Shown here piece after piece: positions 35,395 through 46,430 of a DNA stretch of 64,000 bases (its first letter is position 1; each line of letters starts with the position of its first letter). This DNA is from Lucifuga dentata (lineage: Eukaryota; Chordata; Actinopteri; Ophidiiformes; Bythitidae), in contig VXCM01000047.1 in the NCBI GenBank assembly GCA_014773175.1, positions 248,001 to 312,000 of the forward strand. Direction: 5' to 3'. Both the position numbers and the translations under genes were made by a program. The notes under the pieces were generated by a model that was not told the DNA's origin, did no database searches, and saw nothing but the letters and a program-made list of their open reading frames with translations.

Positions 35395-35660
35395 AGACAA
35401 TCCCACAATGCATTGCGCTAGTATACCGAGCGAGTGAACGGACAGCTGTTGGGACTCTGTGGTATTTCAAGTGTATAGACTTCATCCTAATGGAGTGGCA
35501 CGCTGCCCAGATGGAGCTTAATCCTATCTATGCATCAACATAAGTTAACCATTTCATTAACCCTGCTGTACTAACTGCTGCTGCTGTGGGAAGGCTGCGA
35601 GACTGCATTGTTTTGCCATGACACTACAGTACGGGAGTTTAATTGGCTATTCCATTAATA
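35395..35660. promoter_or_regulatory. Candidate regulatory block with half of a THAP11/ZNF143-type word
   Basis: TCCCACAATGCATTGCG (35401-35417) matches the downstream half of the ACTACAnnTCCC(A)nAATGC motif but lacks the ACTACA part. GCTTAATCC (from 35517) is an OTX/PITX-type TAATCC. Less certain than the full site at 2392. Confidence 0.22.
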
Positions 35661-35753
35661 ACACGGGCAAACTAATTTAGCAGAACCTGTCCTCTTTAAA
35701 CCGCAGGAACAAAGAGTAGGAGGGTGGAAATCAATCTCAGCTTTGTGCCTGAG

Positions 35754-35878
35754 CCACTGACCCGTTCATGCTTTGAAGATTGTTGCTGTAAAAAAGAAAG
35801 AAAGAAAAAAAAAAANCCACTGACCCGTTCATGCTTTGAAGATTGTTGCTGTAAAAAAGAAAGAAAGAAAAAAAAAAA
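35754..35878 (+). repeat. Exact 62-bp direct duplication around single N (assembly join)
   Basis: Bases 35754-35815 recur at 35817-35878, including the same terminal run of 11 A. The only break is N at 35816. Confidence 0.9.
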
Positions 35879-36027
35879 GCATCTGAGAAGTTATTTAACT
35901 ACAAACAGAGCCTACCTTCCCCATTCCAGCTGCATAATCAGGCATAATAAGTGACTGCAAAGGTCCACTTAATGTATTTCTAACACTGGAGACCTGCTAA
36001 TCCTGTCAGGGGGAATGAAATGGGGGG

Positions 36028-36028
36028 N
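36028..36028. other. Single-base assembly gap
   Basis: One N after a six-G run, no duplication seen. Confidence 0.9.
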
Positions 36029-36039
36029 CCGTGTAGAAG

Positions 36040-36320
36040 CCCAGCCATGGAGCTGAGCATTTAACTCCATAACCATGCAGGGAAAATGCCTGGGCGCCTT
36101 TCACACAAAAAGAGAAAGAGAGGCCCAGCTTCATATTTCAACCCAAAGTGGGGATCCATTTTTCCGCTTTAGTGGCCATCGAGGAACAGTGGGAATAACA
36201 ACAACAGCAGCTATGGCAGTAACAGCCTGTCTCACTGGGCTGAGTCCTCATAAACCTGTGCCATTATCACTCTTTTTATGGGCCTTTAAATAGAGAGCCC
36301 TTCAGATCAGCCATGTGTGC
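36040..36320. other. Repeat-free non-coding block
   Basis: A G/C-moderate block containing atgggcctttaaatagagagccc, a MEF2-like word (TTAAATAGA at about 36286). Nothing further. Confidence 0.3.
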
Positions 36321-36809
36321 TTGCCTAGGTATGCGTCAGCCCCCCTCGCTTTTCTCACACGTTTGTTACAAGCCATTTAATGCATTTTGGAGAGGACCCT
36401 TTTGTCAGTAATAATTTTTTAAAACACATTTCCTGCAGGTATTGTGTCGTGTACAGTACAGCCTGTGAGTCTACACCTGCATGCGGCTTTATAACGGCTA
36501 TCTGCTTTTTCGTCACCTCCAGAAGCTGTTTTATTTGCACTTGGCATGGGCTTTTGATTGCAGCTATAATCCTGATATATGGAACATCCATTTTTACTCA
36601 GTTAAATAATGTTGTGCCGGCAAATGATGGAAAAAACAATCAGACAGAACCAGAGGAAAATGTTCAGCCTTCAAGCGTGTACCAATAATACAAGCATAAA
36701 AAGGGAAGAAAACAAACAAAGAATCCCGCATCAACAAACACGCTGAGACCCATCAGATATCGCGTTTTCGCCAGCTCTGTTTGTCAGAACACCTTTTACA
36801 GTAGTCTTT

Positions 36810-37150
36810 GAAATTCAGGGCCCCATTAACAGTTCAAGCATATAATCACATCTCCGTAATGAGGTATTAATTAAGCGAGGGGCATCTATTGGCCCACTAA
36901 ACAGCCTCATAAACAATTGACAGGAGATTTGTGATTTTTGACTCCCTGACACCATTAAACAAATCAATATTGGGTTTTGCAGACATGCTCTCCGGCTGGC
37001 TCTCTCTGGTCTTTGCCAATCAGCTCTGTGGAATACTAATGAGGGAATTAACTGCCTCATATTCAGCATGTGTCCCATCAAACAGATCCTTATCAAGTGC
37101 GTCTCATTTGCATGGAAGAAGAGTCTGCTTTGTAGGTAAAGATTTCACAA
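36810..37150. promoter_or_regulatory. Candidate conserved enhancer, strongest motif cluster in the window
   Basis: In order: GTAATGAGG near 36856, TATTAATTAAG near 36865, ACAATTGACAG (36913-36923, a SOX-like ACAATTG fused to a MEIS-type TTGACAG), AATCAATATTG near 36962, CTAATGAGGGAATTAAC near 37036 and a perfect POU octamer ATTTGCAT (37106-37113). SOX and POU words within 200 bp recall neural enhancers. Target gene unknown. Confidence 0.38.
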
Positions 37151-40100
37151 TATGTCACTCATTATGCCAGCCAAGCCCACCCCACCCTCATTCTCCTACC
37201 CCTCCACTTGTCTTCCTGAATACCCCATGACCACCACAAGCACACACACAAACACTCAACCACACAAGTCATTCATAGGCCCTGCAAAGACATAATGATG
37301 TAACCTAAACATAATAATGCTTTAAAGTGCCGTGTTTCTCCTTGGTTTTTCTGAGAGATTTTCATCTACACAGCATACAGCGTTGAAATAGTGGCCTGTT
37401 TGTCGTTGTCTGGCATTGCACTCTTTGTGAATGTTGCACTATTCTTATTTGATGAATGTTGCTCTTAATTTGCTTAATGATATTTGCTGTTCAAATGACA
37501 ATGTCGAGTTGTCCGAACCTGCCTTTCTGTTGAGTGTTATGCAGTCTGCTGCAATGACAGAACTATGGCGATCGAAAATAGATTTGTGCTCTTTTGCACG
37601 TGTAAACTTATCTGGACATGTATTTGGTACAACATTGGGTTTAGATATGTGAATGTTCCATTTATATTGTGTTGTGAAATAAAAACTTATTTAAAATATA
37701 TAACAACATTTACTGTATACTTTCAGTCATTTTAGATTTTTGAGCGTTTTCTAAAAGACACTCGTTAGTTCAATCTGTTTTCTCATTTTTTTGGAAGCCT
37801 CTTCTGAATTCAATTTGTCCTCCAAAGTCATTCATCCCTGTGCCTGTCAAATGACTTTTTTTTTTAATCAATAATCATTTACCATCAGATTGTATCGTAC
37901 ACTCCTGTACTTCGTTTGTAAGAGTTGTTGCTTAGTAACTTTGATTCTTGCAGCTTCGGTTATACGCAAATCAATTTCCGGTCTCTGCAGCCACCCCTGC
38001 AGCCATCGCAAAGTCTGTAATGACGCATGCTGAGGCTGACATGTTTGGTTGTGGGCTTGGTATAGTTTTGCTTTATAATTATGTGGTAACATTTAAAAAA
38101 CAAGGCTTTTTATTCCAGCTATTTAATCTAATGCTATAGTGTAATATGGGACAGTCGGTACATGACACAGAACTCATTAGTGTGACGTGATCAAATGATC
38201 AAACGGCAAACAGTAGGAGCTGCAGTAGTACTTCCATCCCATTTCCTCACAGAATTACAGGTAAATTCTCCAAATTTAGTTTTCGGCAGGTGAGCCCATA
38301 AGGACAGAGCATCTGATTTAATCTACCTCAGGAGTGCTCTGCAAAAATGAGTGATGGGGACGGCCTGTTGTCTTTGCGCTGTGTATGTGTGTGCGTGTGT
38401 GGCCGCAAAGCGGTGAGTTAATGCAGGAGATTGACTCTTAATTGCAGTGGGGAACGCTCATCTTTTCTCATTAATGAGATGGAGCCAAGGCCTAGAGATT
38501 TTCTCATCACACACACATACACTCCTCCACCGGCCAGGTTAAGTGCTGTTTACATTACTGGCTTCCCTTCATGTGTTTTTTTTTTTTTTTNTTTTTTTTT
38601 TTTTTCTTTTTTCGGGGCACTGTGTCTCCAATTGTGAACACAAGAAATAGATGAGAAGGGAGTGAAGCTGGGGTTAAGGGAAGAGGTTTGTATGAGTGTG
38701 TTTGTGTGTGTGTGTTTGCTGGGAGATGGAGGGGTGTCTCTGAAGTGAGGCAGTCACATGTGTGATATGAGTCCAGAAGAGGCAGAGCTCAATCCAGGGG
38801 GCTGGTGAAACCTCTTCACAGCGTCTAACGAGGCAGATGAGAAGACCATTTATGGGATCATGTTTCATTTGCATTTTGTCCAGCCTCCAGATCAAAAGAC
38901 AATCTTAATTTGAGGGCTGCACCAATAGAAAGTGAGTGTTCCCTGATGGATACAGATGTTGTGGGTAAAGGCAGAGCAGAGCAGAGAGTGGAGAGGACTG
39001 GAGTGGTGCTGCAAGTCTTTCTGTCTGTCTGTCTGTGTGGAGGTGGGGGTTAACCTCCGCCTAAAGAACGACCACTGGCTCCCCATGATGCATAACCGTG
39101 GGGGGATTAGAGAGCACAAAGCAGCAGACTGTTTGGTGGAGCACTAAAATGTGCTCCTCTGGGGCTCATTGAAAAATGATTGCCGATTAAGTGTTTGAAG
39201 TCTGCCAAAGACGAGTGTGCGTTTTTAGTGGGATGACGATGAAACTCTATCTTTCCTGCTTATGCAGGCAATTTTCCCTCTCTTTTTCCACTAACTGTGC
39301 CATGATGTGTGTTCTCTTGTCGTGCCTGGAGTTGAGGTTGCCAAACTCATTTCACCTCTTGGACCCCAGCTTGACTGGGAGCCAGACAACCAAAAGTGAT
39401 AAGAATGCATTAAGCTGTTACTCTCCAGCAGGAATGTTATTATACTGCCAGAGAGCGGCATTGATTTCCTTAAGAGAACAACAGGTGAGCTTGTAGAAAA
39501 TAACTAGGAGTCTGCCTAAATAGCAGGTAATACTGACTCTAAAGATAAAATGATGTTTATGGAAATGAAGTGGATAAGCTTTCATAACTCCATTCACACA
39601 AGATAAATTGGCCCATGTCCTAATACCATATTTAGTTCACTATAACAGTCTGGATTTCAAGTAAACCCTATTTAACACTTGGTAAAATATTTATTTACTT
39701 ACTTTCCTAAGATGATTTACAGTTTCCTTGCTATTTACAGGGGGATAGAAAACAGTGAATAGGACATATTTTTTTTAAATCCAGGTAGGGCATAATATAG
39801 TCTGGCTTTGCTTTAAGTCAGCGGTGATGCCGGGGTCAGTCAAAGTTACCCTCCAGAGGCATATGGAACCGTGCTTCCTTTGATTAATTGAACCTCTAAG
39901 AAGACTAATACTCTGAAGTGAACTGGAGGAAATAATTTGTGCAAGAGACAATGTCGAGAGTGATGACAAACATAGCTTAGTGTTTCCCTGGTTGCACCTC
40001 AATTCTCTGCGATGTCAGCTTTGAAACTGCGGCACTCCTCAATATATTATCATGTTACACTCATTTGTTTTCATTATTGCATCAAAGAGGATCTGGTCAT

Positions 40101-40595
40101 GCAGCGGCCATTTTCTGCTGTACGGAGGCCCAGAGAACAAATGTGACTCTGGAGGCACTTTGGGGTTATATAAACAGTGAGGAATCCGCAGTTTAATAAA
40201 GGGTTAGACTCACATTCTTATGTTACGACCTAAAGAGAGCAACAGCCACCGGACTTCAAGGTGGAACAAAAAGGCCCCAGTACTACCCCTATGTGGGCTG
40301 ATATTTATATATTCATGTGAAGTTGAAGTTCATGCAAAGATCTACATCCTGTTATAAATCCTTAAGCCCCCTCCAACCTTTTCTGCAGCATTGCTTTCCC
40401 TGAAGCAATGTTGGTAAACAAAGGCAGATTTTTGTTGAGGAGCTGTAAAAGGAGCTGAGAGGGGTATGTTAAGTAGTCTCCCAGAGAAGCTAAAGGGCGA
40501 GGGGTGAAGGGAGAAGCCGGCCCCAGCGGACAGGTGGAGGTAAGCTGAGAGCCATACCACCCAGGGGGAGGATGAACTTGAGATGTGTCCCTGAC
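37151..40595. other. Non-coding stretch with simple repeats
   Basis: No exon recognised. It contains a broken poly-T (38576-38605), a short GT run (38704-38716), (CTGT)n at about 39020-39037 and scattered TAAT words. Overlapping opposed frames at 37868-38139 and 38892-39147 show no domain. Confidence 0.6.
38576..38605. repeat. Poly-T tract broken by N at 38591
   Basis: Twenty-nine T and one N, another join in a homopolymer. Confidence 0.85.
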
Positions 40596-40599
40596 CGTC

Positions 40600-41225
40600 C
40601 TGTGAAGGTGGAGGTCAGCAGACAGCCATGCCGATCAGCAGCGATGCCCCAATCAGCAGCAAGGCCGCTCCCTTCTTCCCCAAATGAAATGAAGCCCCCC
40701 AGCGGGTCGGGTCAGTCACAATTAGGACTCATAAAATATAATCAAAACCTCAAAAGCTGGGCTCCAGTACACGGGTGGTCAGGACAGAACAGAGCACATC
40801 TTTGTACCGCGAGAGGTTTAACTCATGCGCGAAACAGACACAACTTGTTTCTGTGACAATCGAACCAACACATCTTCCCTCAACAGTAGAAAACAACCAC
40901 CTTCATAAAAATTCAGTTACTACTCCATCACCCATAGCTGCTCCCGTTAACGAAAATTCATTAACTTGAAGGAAATATGATGCGTACATGTCACAACTCC
41001 TGCATAGGCATACTTCCGCTATATGAGGTGTGGGGTTTATATGCTAATCTCTGTAAGACATCAGAATATGCCGATAACCGTCTGTAATCCCAGAGGTTGC
41101 TTGTTTTCCACCAGCATCTCTATCTAAGGCCGATTTATTGTTTGTCGTTAAAATCCGGTAATTAAGGCAGCTGCAAATTTGTATTTCTGTTGTCTGAGGC
41201 CTCAGGCCAGGATTAGCAGCATTTA
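40600..41225. promoter_or_regulatory. Candidate conserved enhancer block
   Basis: The second half (40980-41225) is the better one: ATATGCTAATC near 41039, CGATTTATTGTTTG (41131-41144, FOX/SOX-like) and CGGTAATTAAGGCAGC near 41156. The first half has CACAATTAGG near 40718. No repeat is present until the agtacttgag family element at 41420. Confidence 0.3.
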
Positions 41226-41419
41226 GCATTGTAGAATGTACCCGCCCCCATCAAGTAGGGAAGATAAAAAAAAAAATAAACATGGAAAGATGAGCATGTT
41301 TTGGTAATATACACAGGAAAAAAAATGCTGCTTGATGTGTTTACATAATGAAATAACTATTGTTATTCTCCCACACACACACATGCATACATACACACAC
41401 ACTGGTGCGCATGTGATCG

Positions 41420-41940
41420 GCAGTGGAAGAAATGTGCACATCCTCTGCAAGTACTAATAGTACCATGAAAAATACTCCATTATATGTAACAGTCCTCTCC
41501 TTACTCAGGGAAAAAGTAAATAATAATTAGCAGTAACATGTACTGTAGTTTTCTAAGTAAAAGTATTCATTCGTGAAACGTATGTGGGGATTATGAAGAG
41601 CAAAAGAAGGAAGGAACAAACAAATGAAATAGTGAATGGGAGAAGCAAGGAAAAGAAAAGAGTGAAGGAAGAGAAGGAAATGAAGAAAAGACAGATGGAA
41701 AAAAGAAGGAAGGATATGAAGAACAAAGGAAGGTGACACTTTATGAGGTTATATTATGTCGAATGTAAAATCTGCAAAGTAACTAACTGGTAACTACTGC
41801 TGCCAGATAAATGTAGTATAAAAAAAACTACAATGTTTCCCCTGAAATGAACTAAACTAAAATAAGAAAAAATGGAAATACACATACCACCACCTCCAAT
41901 TTGTACTAAGGTAGACTACCTGAATAAATGTAATACGTTT
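41420..41940 (+). mobile_element. agtacttgag-family element, copy C
   Basis: Diagnostic words in family order: gcagtggaagaaatg, acatcctctgcaagtacta, aaaaatactccattata, ttagcagtaacatgtac, then aactaactggtaactac, gccagataaatgtagtata, tacaatgtttcccctgaaatg, and finally tttgtactaag...tacctgaataaatgta. These match a teleost repeat I know. A purine-rich expansion (41590-41735) interrupts it. No transposase. Confidence 0.7.
41590..41735 (+). repeat. Purine-rich tract inside the agtacttgag-family element
   Basis: GAAGG, GGAAA and AAGAA units with few pyrimidines, lying where the element's internal A-rich region is expected. Local expansion after insertion is likely. Confidence 0.75.
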
Positions 41941-42099
41941 ACATATCTGATTGTAGGTATGACATGACTTGATGAAGAATGTATTGATGTGTAAAAGACA
42001 GACAGGAAATATTAGCTTTCTTACACTTCAAAGCAAAGAAACTGACATGAATCACCGTGGATCTTAAGCAAAACAGTTACAGCTCCACCTGCGCTGGGA

Positions 42100-42715
42100 T
42101 TGTGCTTTTGACACCAAAGTGACAGATGATGCCAAAAGGTATTTGGAATGGCCGAGGCATTTTGACACTCATTACCTCAGCATTTACAAGAACACGTCAA
42201 GCATGAACATATTTCCCATTTCTGCAATACAACTCGAACAAAGACTTACATTATAGCTCAGGAATCTTTTAGACGCTCATGAGGCCTTATTTGCCCGAGG
42301 CTGCACCCATGGGTGACATCTCAACTACCTGGATTATTACACCTGCCCATCAAGTCTCAGCTCTCAACCTCTTACTCAATAACAAACACGATGCGAGCTG
42401 TCATCGGGAATGACCCGTTGCACAGACTTGCTTACCAAGAGGAAGTTTTCTGTTAAGGCGGCGCTTTTGAAAGCAGATCAAGGCGATAAGTCAGATCCGT
42501 GCAGGTAATAAGTCAATTTAATGATTCATCATCAAACTCGTTCTGACACACTGATATCCAAGCTGATAATATCTGCTACAAATTATAGGCTGTCGACAGA
42601 TCATCTTTATGGATTGACTGATGTGACAGTAAGAGACTGTGAAGCTTCAGCTATTTGTCTGCGTGACCCTCAACACAAAGGTGAATTAGCATCTTTTTGA
42701 GACAATGTTCCTAAG
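42100..42715. promoter_or_regulatory. Candidate conserved enhancer block, about 600 bp
   Basis: Long repeat-free block. TAAGTCAATTTAATGATTCATC at about 42509-42530, CAAATTATAGG near 42579, GATTGACTGATGTGACAG near 42612 (PBX and MEIS-like) and GTTAATTAATTGAG near 42718 at its edge. Its length and lack of repeats make it one of the better conservation candidates. Confidence 0.3.
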
Positions 42716-42859
42716 CTGTTAATTAATTGAGTTATAACTACGTTCTCAATTTGTACTGTTTGTGTTGTAAATTTAACAGTGGTGACACTGTCTTAGATTT
42801 TTCCTTTTTTTTAATAGTACATTTTCCTTTCTTTATTAACATTTTTCATAGCCATACAA

Positions 42860-43339
42860 CTTTAAAGGTGATACTATATATACTTTTTGTCTTTTTTCCC
42901 CTATTTTTCATAGTGTAATATAGGAGAAAGTATGTGTTGCTCATAAACTCAAAGTTGTAAGTTGAGGTTCAACTCAAAAGGATACATATAGGAAGACAAA
43001 CCCATAGGCCCTGAACGGTTGGTTAATTCTTTATTTCTGAAATATGTTTACATCAACATGTAACACGTTGGAATTTACCCACTTATGCACCTGGTTAGAC
43101 AAGAAGTTCAGTGCTAGCATAGCAAGTGACTGTTTGGCGAGTGTCTGTGTTTCTCAGTCTGTGGGTCTGGCAGCTCAGACTTGATGCTGCTTGCCGGTTT
43201 CAGCAGGGGACTTTGAAGAGAGTGTGCAAAATAACTTGTTTTCACTCAGTGTGCAAAGCGGTGCTGCAGCAAAGGTGCACATAGCACTCATTAATGACAG
43301 TAAGAACTTGAAAATCTGTATAATATGTCCCCTTTAAAG
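42860..43339 (+). mobile_element. Non-autonomous DNA transposon with ctttaaagg TIRs, 480 bp
   Basis: It begins CTTTAAAGGtgatactatata and ends tataatatgtccCCTTTAAAG, so the outer 9 bp are a perfect inverted repeat and the match continues imperfectly for about 25 bp. The ending (ataatatgtcccctttaa) is a known signature in fish genomes. An internal relic of the same family is at 24925-25050. There is no coding frame, and target duplication is not evident. Confidence 0.7.
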
Positions 43340-43469
43340 TGTTTTTTAAATATATAAGATATTTCTGTTTTACCACTCTTAGCCAGTAGGCCATTACAAT
43401 GATTTAACTGTATCTAGTTCATCAAAGCTTTAAGTGTAATAAAAACTCCTCTGGTTCACGGGAAGTGAT

Positions 43470-43760
43470 GCATTTTGTTTATGCAGTGGTGTTTCAGGTA
43501 AAGAGAAGGACTGAATTATTAACATTGACAGTCCACGCCAAACAAAAGACAGTCATTAATAAAACTTTCCCACAGCAAATATGTTGTCTGTCAAACACAA
43601 GTGTAACTAATTACATTAATAACGGCTGCATTCCATTTAGGTTTTTCAGTGTTGGGCCGCTGGTGTGTTATGCATGCTGGATAATTAATATTATTAATTA
43701 CACCTGTGCTTCTCCTGTTATGACAAGTCAAAGTGTCTGCTGTAAAGAGGTCAACAGGAA
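43470..43760 (+). mobile_element. Probable interspersed-repeat fragment
   Basis: The stretch attaattacacctgtgcttc, tcctgttatgacaagtcaaa and gtgtctgctgtaaagagg has wording I associate with a teleost repeat, but there is no second copy in this window and no ends. The 154-codon frame over it runs into a poly-Lys stretch from the adjacent poly-A and is not a gene. Confidence 0.35.
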
Positions 43761-43821
43761 AGTTAAAGAAAAAGGCAGAGAACTGGCAATAGTTTTTAAC
43801 TGGCAGGTGAGCTCTGGCCAG

Positions 43822-43845
43822 AAAAAAAAAAAAAAAAAAAAAAAA
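43822..43845. repeat. Poly-A tract
   Basis: Twenty-four A just downstream of the probable repeat at 43470-43760; it could be part of it. Confidence 0.85.
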
Positions 43846-44379
43846 TGGATCTTGCACATTACCACTTCGGCTTTTTTTTTGTTTGCAGTTTCTAGTTATT
43901 GCTGTAATTGTACTATGCCTGAAGGCTGAATGTCTGAATGGGCAGACAGTATATTAGAGTTTTTGTTCATGTATAACTTGAGATCAGAAGACACAAAATA
44001 CTACTCAATAAGAGCTGTACAACTGAAATTATACCCAAGTTTAATTGTGAAGAACCATTACAGTAAACTATAAAAAGAGATTGCAAATTATTGTCTTTGT
44101 ATTGAAATAATAGATGCTCTAGATCTGAAGATTTTACCAGTTGTCTTTCACTTTCAGCTCCTTATCATGAGCCATAGTCGACACATTTGAAATTACTGTT
44201 AGCTGGAAATTATATACATGATCTCATTGTAACTAATGCGAAGAAGACTTGCGTTTTATTTCTCGTGTAAGCAGATGAGCGCATGCAGTCTGGCTGTGAA
44301 TCTGCTAGGGTAGAGGGTGTGAGTCAGAGGAAAAGTTTATTTTTGCCTCATACATTCCTCCACCTTCGCTCTGTCATAA
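43846..44379. other. Non-coding stretch, nothing recognised
   Basis: No supported feature. Confidence 0.55.
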
Positions 44380-44960
44380 GCTATTTTCTGCTCCACTGCA
44401 AATCCTAATTGATCGAGCTCAATCTTAGCTTTGCATTACATGGGAAGATGACATCATTTGATACTGATATTTTGCGGCGCTCTTGCAGGCTAATATTGTT
44501 TTTGCCAGCTTTATGGCAACACGCTGTCTAGACAAAGGCATATGTACACAGAAATAGAGAGTATAAATGTTTAGACAATCATTATTTTAATTTAAAAATT
44601 TTAAGGTTGACTTACCTTGGGTGGAAGGTGCCAGTCATTGTTGAATGGTGGCAGCGTGAGTGTTATGCTAAGGCCTCCTATGCTTTGGTCTCTTTAAGCT
44701 CGGCGCTCTTGCTTGAGGAGATTAAGTTAAATGTGGTGTGAAGAGACAATAGTGTCATATATTAGATAACTAAAGATCAGCCTCTGTCAGTCCTGACTTG
44801 TCTCAAAGGTTATTGTTTCAGTTATGGAGCAGCCATGAAAGTCATTTTGCACATTTTGATCTGCGTTTGGCATTTCTGACAGTCGGCTTTCTCATCAAAT
44901 AATCCCTGTTGTGTTTTGACTCAGTGCAGCAGGTTTTTAATCCATTAACACCAGAGGCAA
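44380..44960. promoter_or_regulatory. Candidate conserved enhancer block
   Basis: Two repeat-free parts. At 44380-44540 there are CCTAATTGATCG, TTTGCATTAC and GGCTAATATTG. At 44690-44960 there are GATTAAGTTAAATG, AAGGTTATTGTTTC and TTTAATCCATTAACACC. Motif content only. Confidence 0.28.
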
Positions 44961-44997
44961 CACTTCACCTTCTGCCAGATAGGAAACAGGCGTGTTA

Positions 44998-45120
44998 AAA
45001 CTTCAATCCTACTCCTATTAAGGCAATAAGTTGATTTTTTTCGAGCATCATATAAACACCATAATCAGAATGAAATCAGCATAAATCAATGTTAGTGTAT
45101 GTTGGTGTAACAAACCTAGA
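44998..45120 (+). repeat. Dispersed repeat R1, copy 2
   Basis: Same word order as 12185-12320: attaaggcaataag, then cgagcatcatataaacaccataatcag in place of acgtcacgtagacaccataatcag, then atgaaatcagcataaa, then gtgtaacaaacc. Overall divergence is moderate, so both are old. Confidence 0.6.
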
Positions 45121-45392
45121 ATCTGTGATTGTAAGTTGATTTAATAAAGCATGTAAACAACTGCATTGATTTACAATTGGCATAACCCTGCACGTGCATT
45201 GCCTTACCTTGCAGCATTTTTCCCTTTCGTCACGTTACAGACAAAAATCTCAGTATAGCGTAAACATGATACTAATACTCAAAAGATTACCGTAAACTTG
45301 CTCATTACTGTATTCCTGATGTAGAAAATTTAACATGTCATGTGTGAAAATACTGAAGAATACTGAGTATAAACCTATAGCTGCAAAAAATC

Positions 45393-45425
45393 TTTTTTTT
45401 TTTTTTTNTTTTTTTTTTTTTTTTT
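45393..45425. repeat. Poly-T tract broken by N at 45408
   Basis: Thirty-two T with one N. Confidence 0.85.
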
Positions 45426-45584
45426 GTAAGGTCATCAAGGTTTCTAAGTGTATAGAATATGATCTAAACCTTCAAATAAAGTTAAAGCTGGAAGCACCAG
45501 GTTTTGGGTGTACATCGTTTTCTTCCTCATAGGGTGATGAAATATGAAAATGGAAAATATTAAGTATTGCACTAAAGCAAGCAC

Positions 45585-45705
45585 AATTTTTGAAGTACTT
45601 AAGCATTTCCATTTTATGCTACCTTCTATTTCCATTCCATTACACTTCAGAAGGAAATATGGTGTTTTTTTTTTGTTTTTTTTTTACTGTGATGAATGTG
45701 GTGAC
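45585..45705 (-). mobile_element. agtacttgag-family element, copy D (antisense fragment)
   Basis: The words tgaagtacttaagcatttcc, attttatgctaccttctatttcc, cattacacttcagaagg and gaaatatggtg are the reverse complement of the family's 3' third, which copy C carries as tacaatgtttcccctgaaatg and aaaatggaaatac. Only this part is present. Confidence 0.65.
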
Positions 45706-46259
45706 TTTGTATGATACATATTTTCTATGAAGTGTGAGATTAACTCACAAAATATTGCTGTTTTCAGGTAAAAAAAAAATAATAATAATTGTATCTCGGC
45801 CTTGTTTGAGCTTGGTATCACAACAAGGAGAGAATTTACAGAAGGTTTTTACTGAATATTTTGTTTTTGCTATGCAAACTCACAGTTCTAAAGAAATATT
45901 TCCTTACAAACATACCAGTCTTTTTTTTTTTTTTAAACAAGACAATTAAGACACCGTCAAACATCTGTCACTGTGGGCTTTATTACCCTTCATTTCTTCA
46001 GGTAGTGCAGCAGCGTCCCAGAGGGACTGCTAAATCAACCTTAAGACCTAAGACTAGTGCTTTAACCCCTTGACTACCTCTCTCCAACTCCCCACTCTCA
46101 AAGCTTGTCCTTTAGACATTTACTAATAAACAACAGGTCAGCACCTGTAATGGCAGGTGATTTATTTGACCCTGAACAGCCGTGATGAGCACAGAGCGAG
46201 GGGTGGGAGGGAGGTTAAGGAGAGGAAGGTCTCCGGCAGAAAACAAGCTCCTCAGCCCT
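45706..46259. other. Non-coding stretch, nothing recognised
   Basis: Short A and T runs only (for example about 45919-45934). Confidence 0.55.
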
Positions 46260-46430
46260 GGAGGCCTGGAAGTTGACGCCCCCACTGAAGTAATTACGGC
46301 TCACTTCATTCTGCTTCTCGTTTGACTGTTTTCTTTATTTCCCCCAGTAAAAGACAACAGAATCATCCCCATTTATCGCTATGAGCTCATAAAAGCCTGG
46401 AGGATAAAATAATCACTTGTGTGGGGCTGT
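46260..46430. promoter_or_regulatory. Candidate conserved regulatory block
   Basis: GAAGTAATTACGGC near 46287 and GATAAAATAATCAC near 46402 in a repeat-free context. Weak. Confidence 0.2.

Noticed and set aside
38325..38345. let-7-like CTACCTC word (ctacctcaggagtgctctgc)
   Set aside because: Only the seed complement matches; there is no hairpin and no mature-miRNA length match.
43465..43929. 154-codon plus-strand frame
   Set aside because: It overlaps probable repeat sequence and contains a poly-Lys run from the poly-A tract at 43822-43845.
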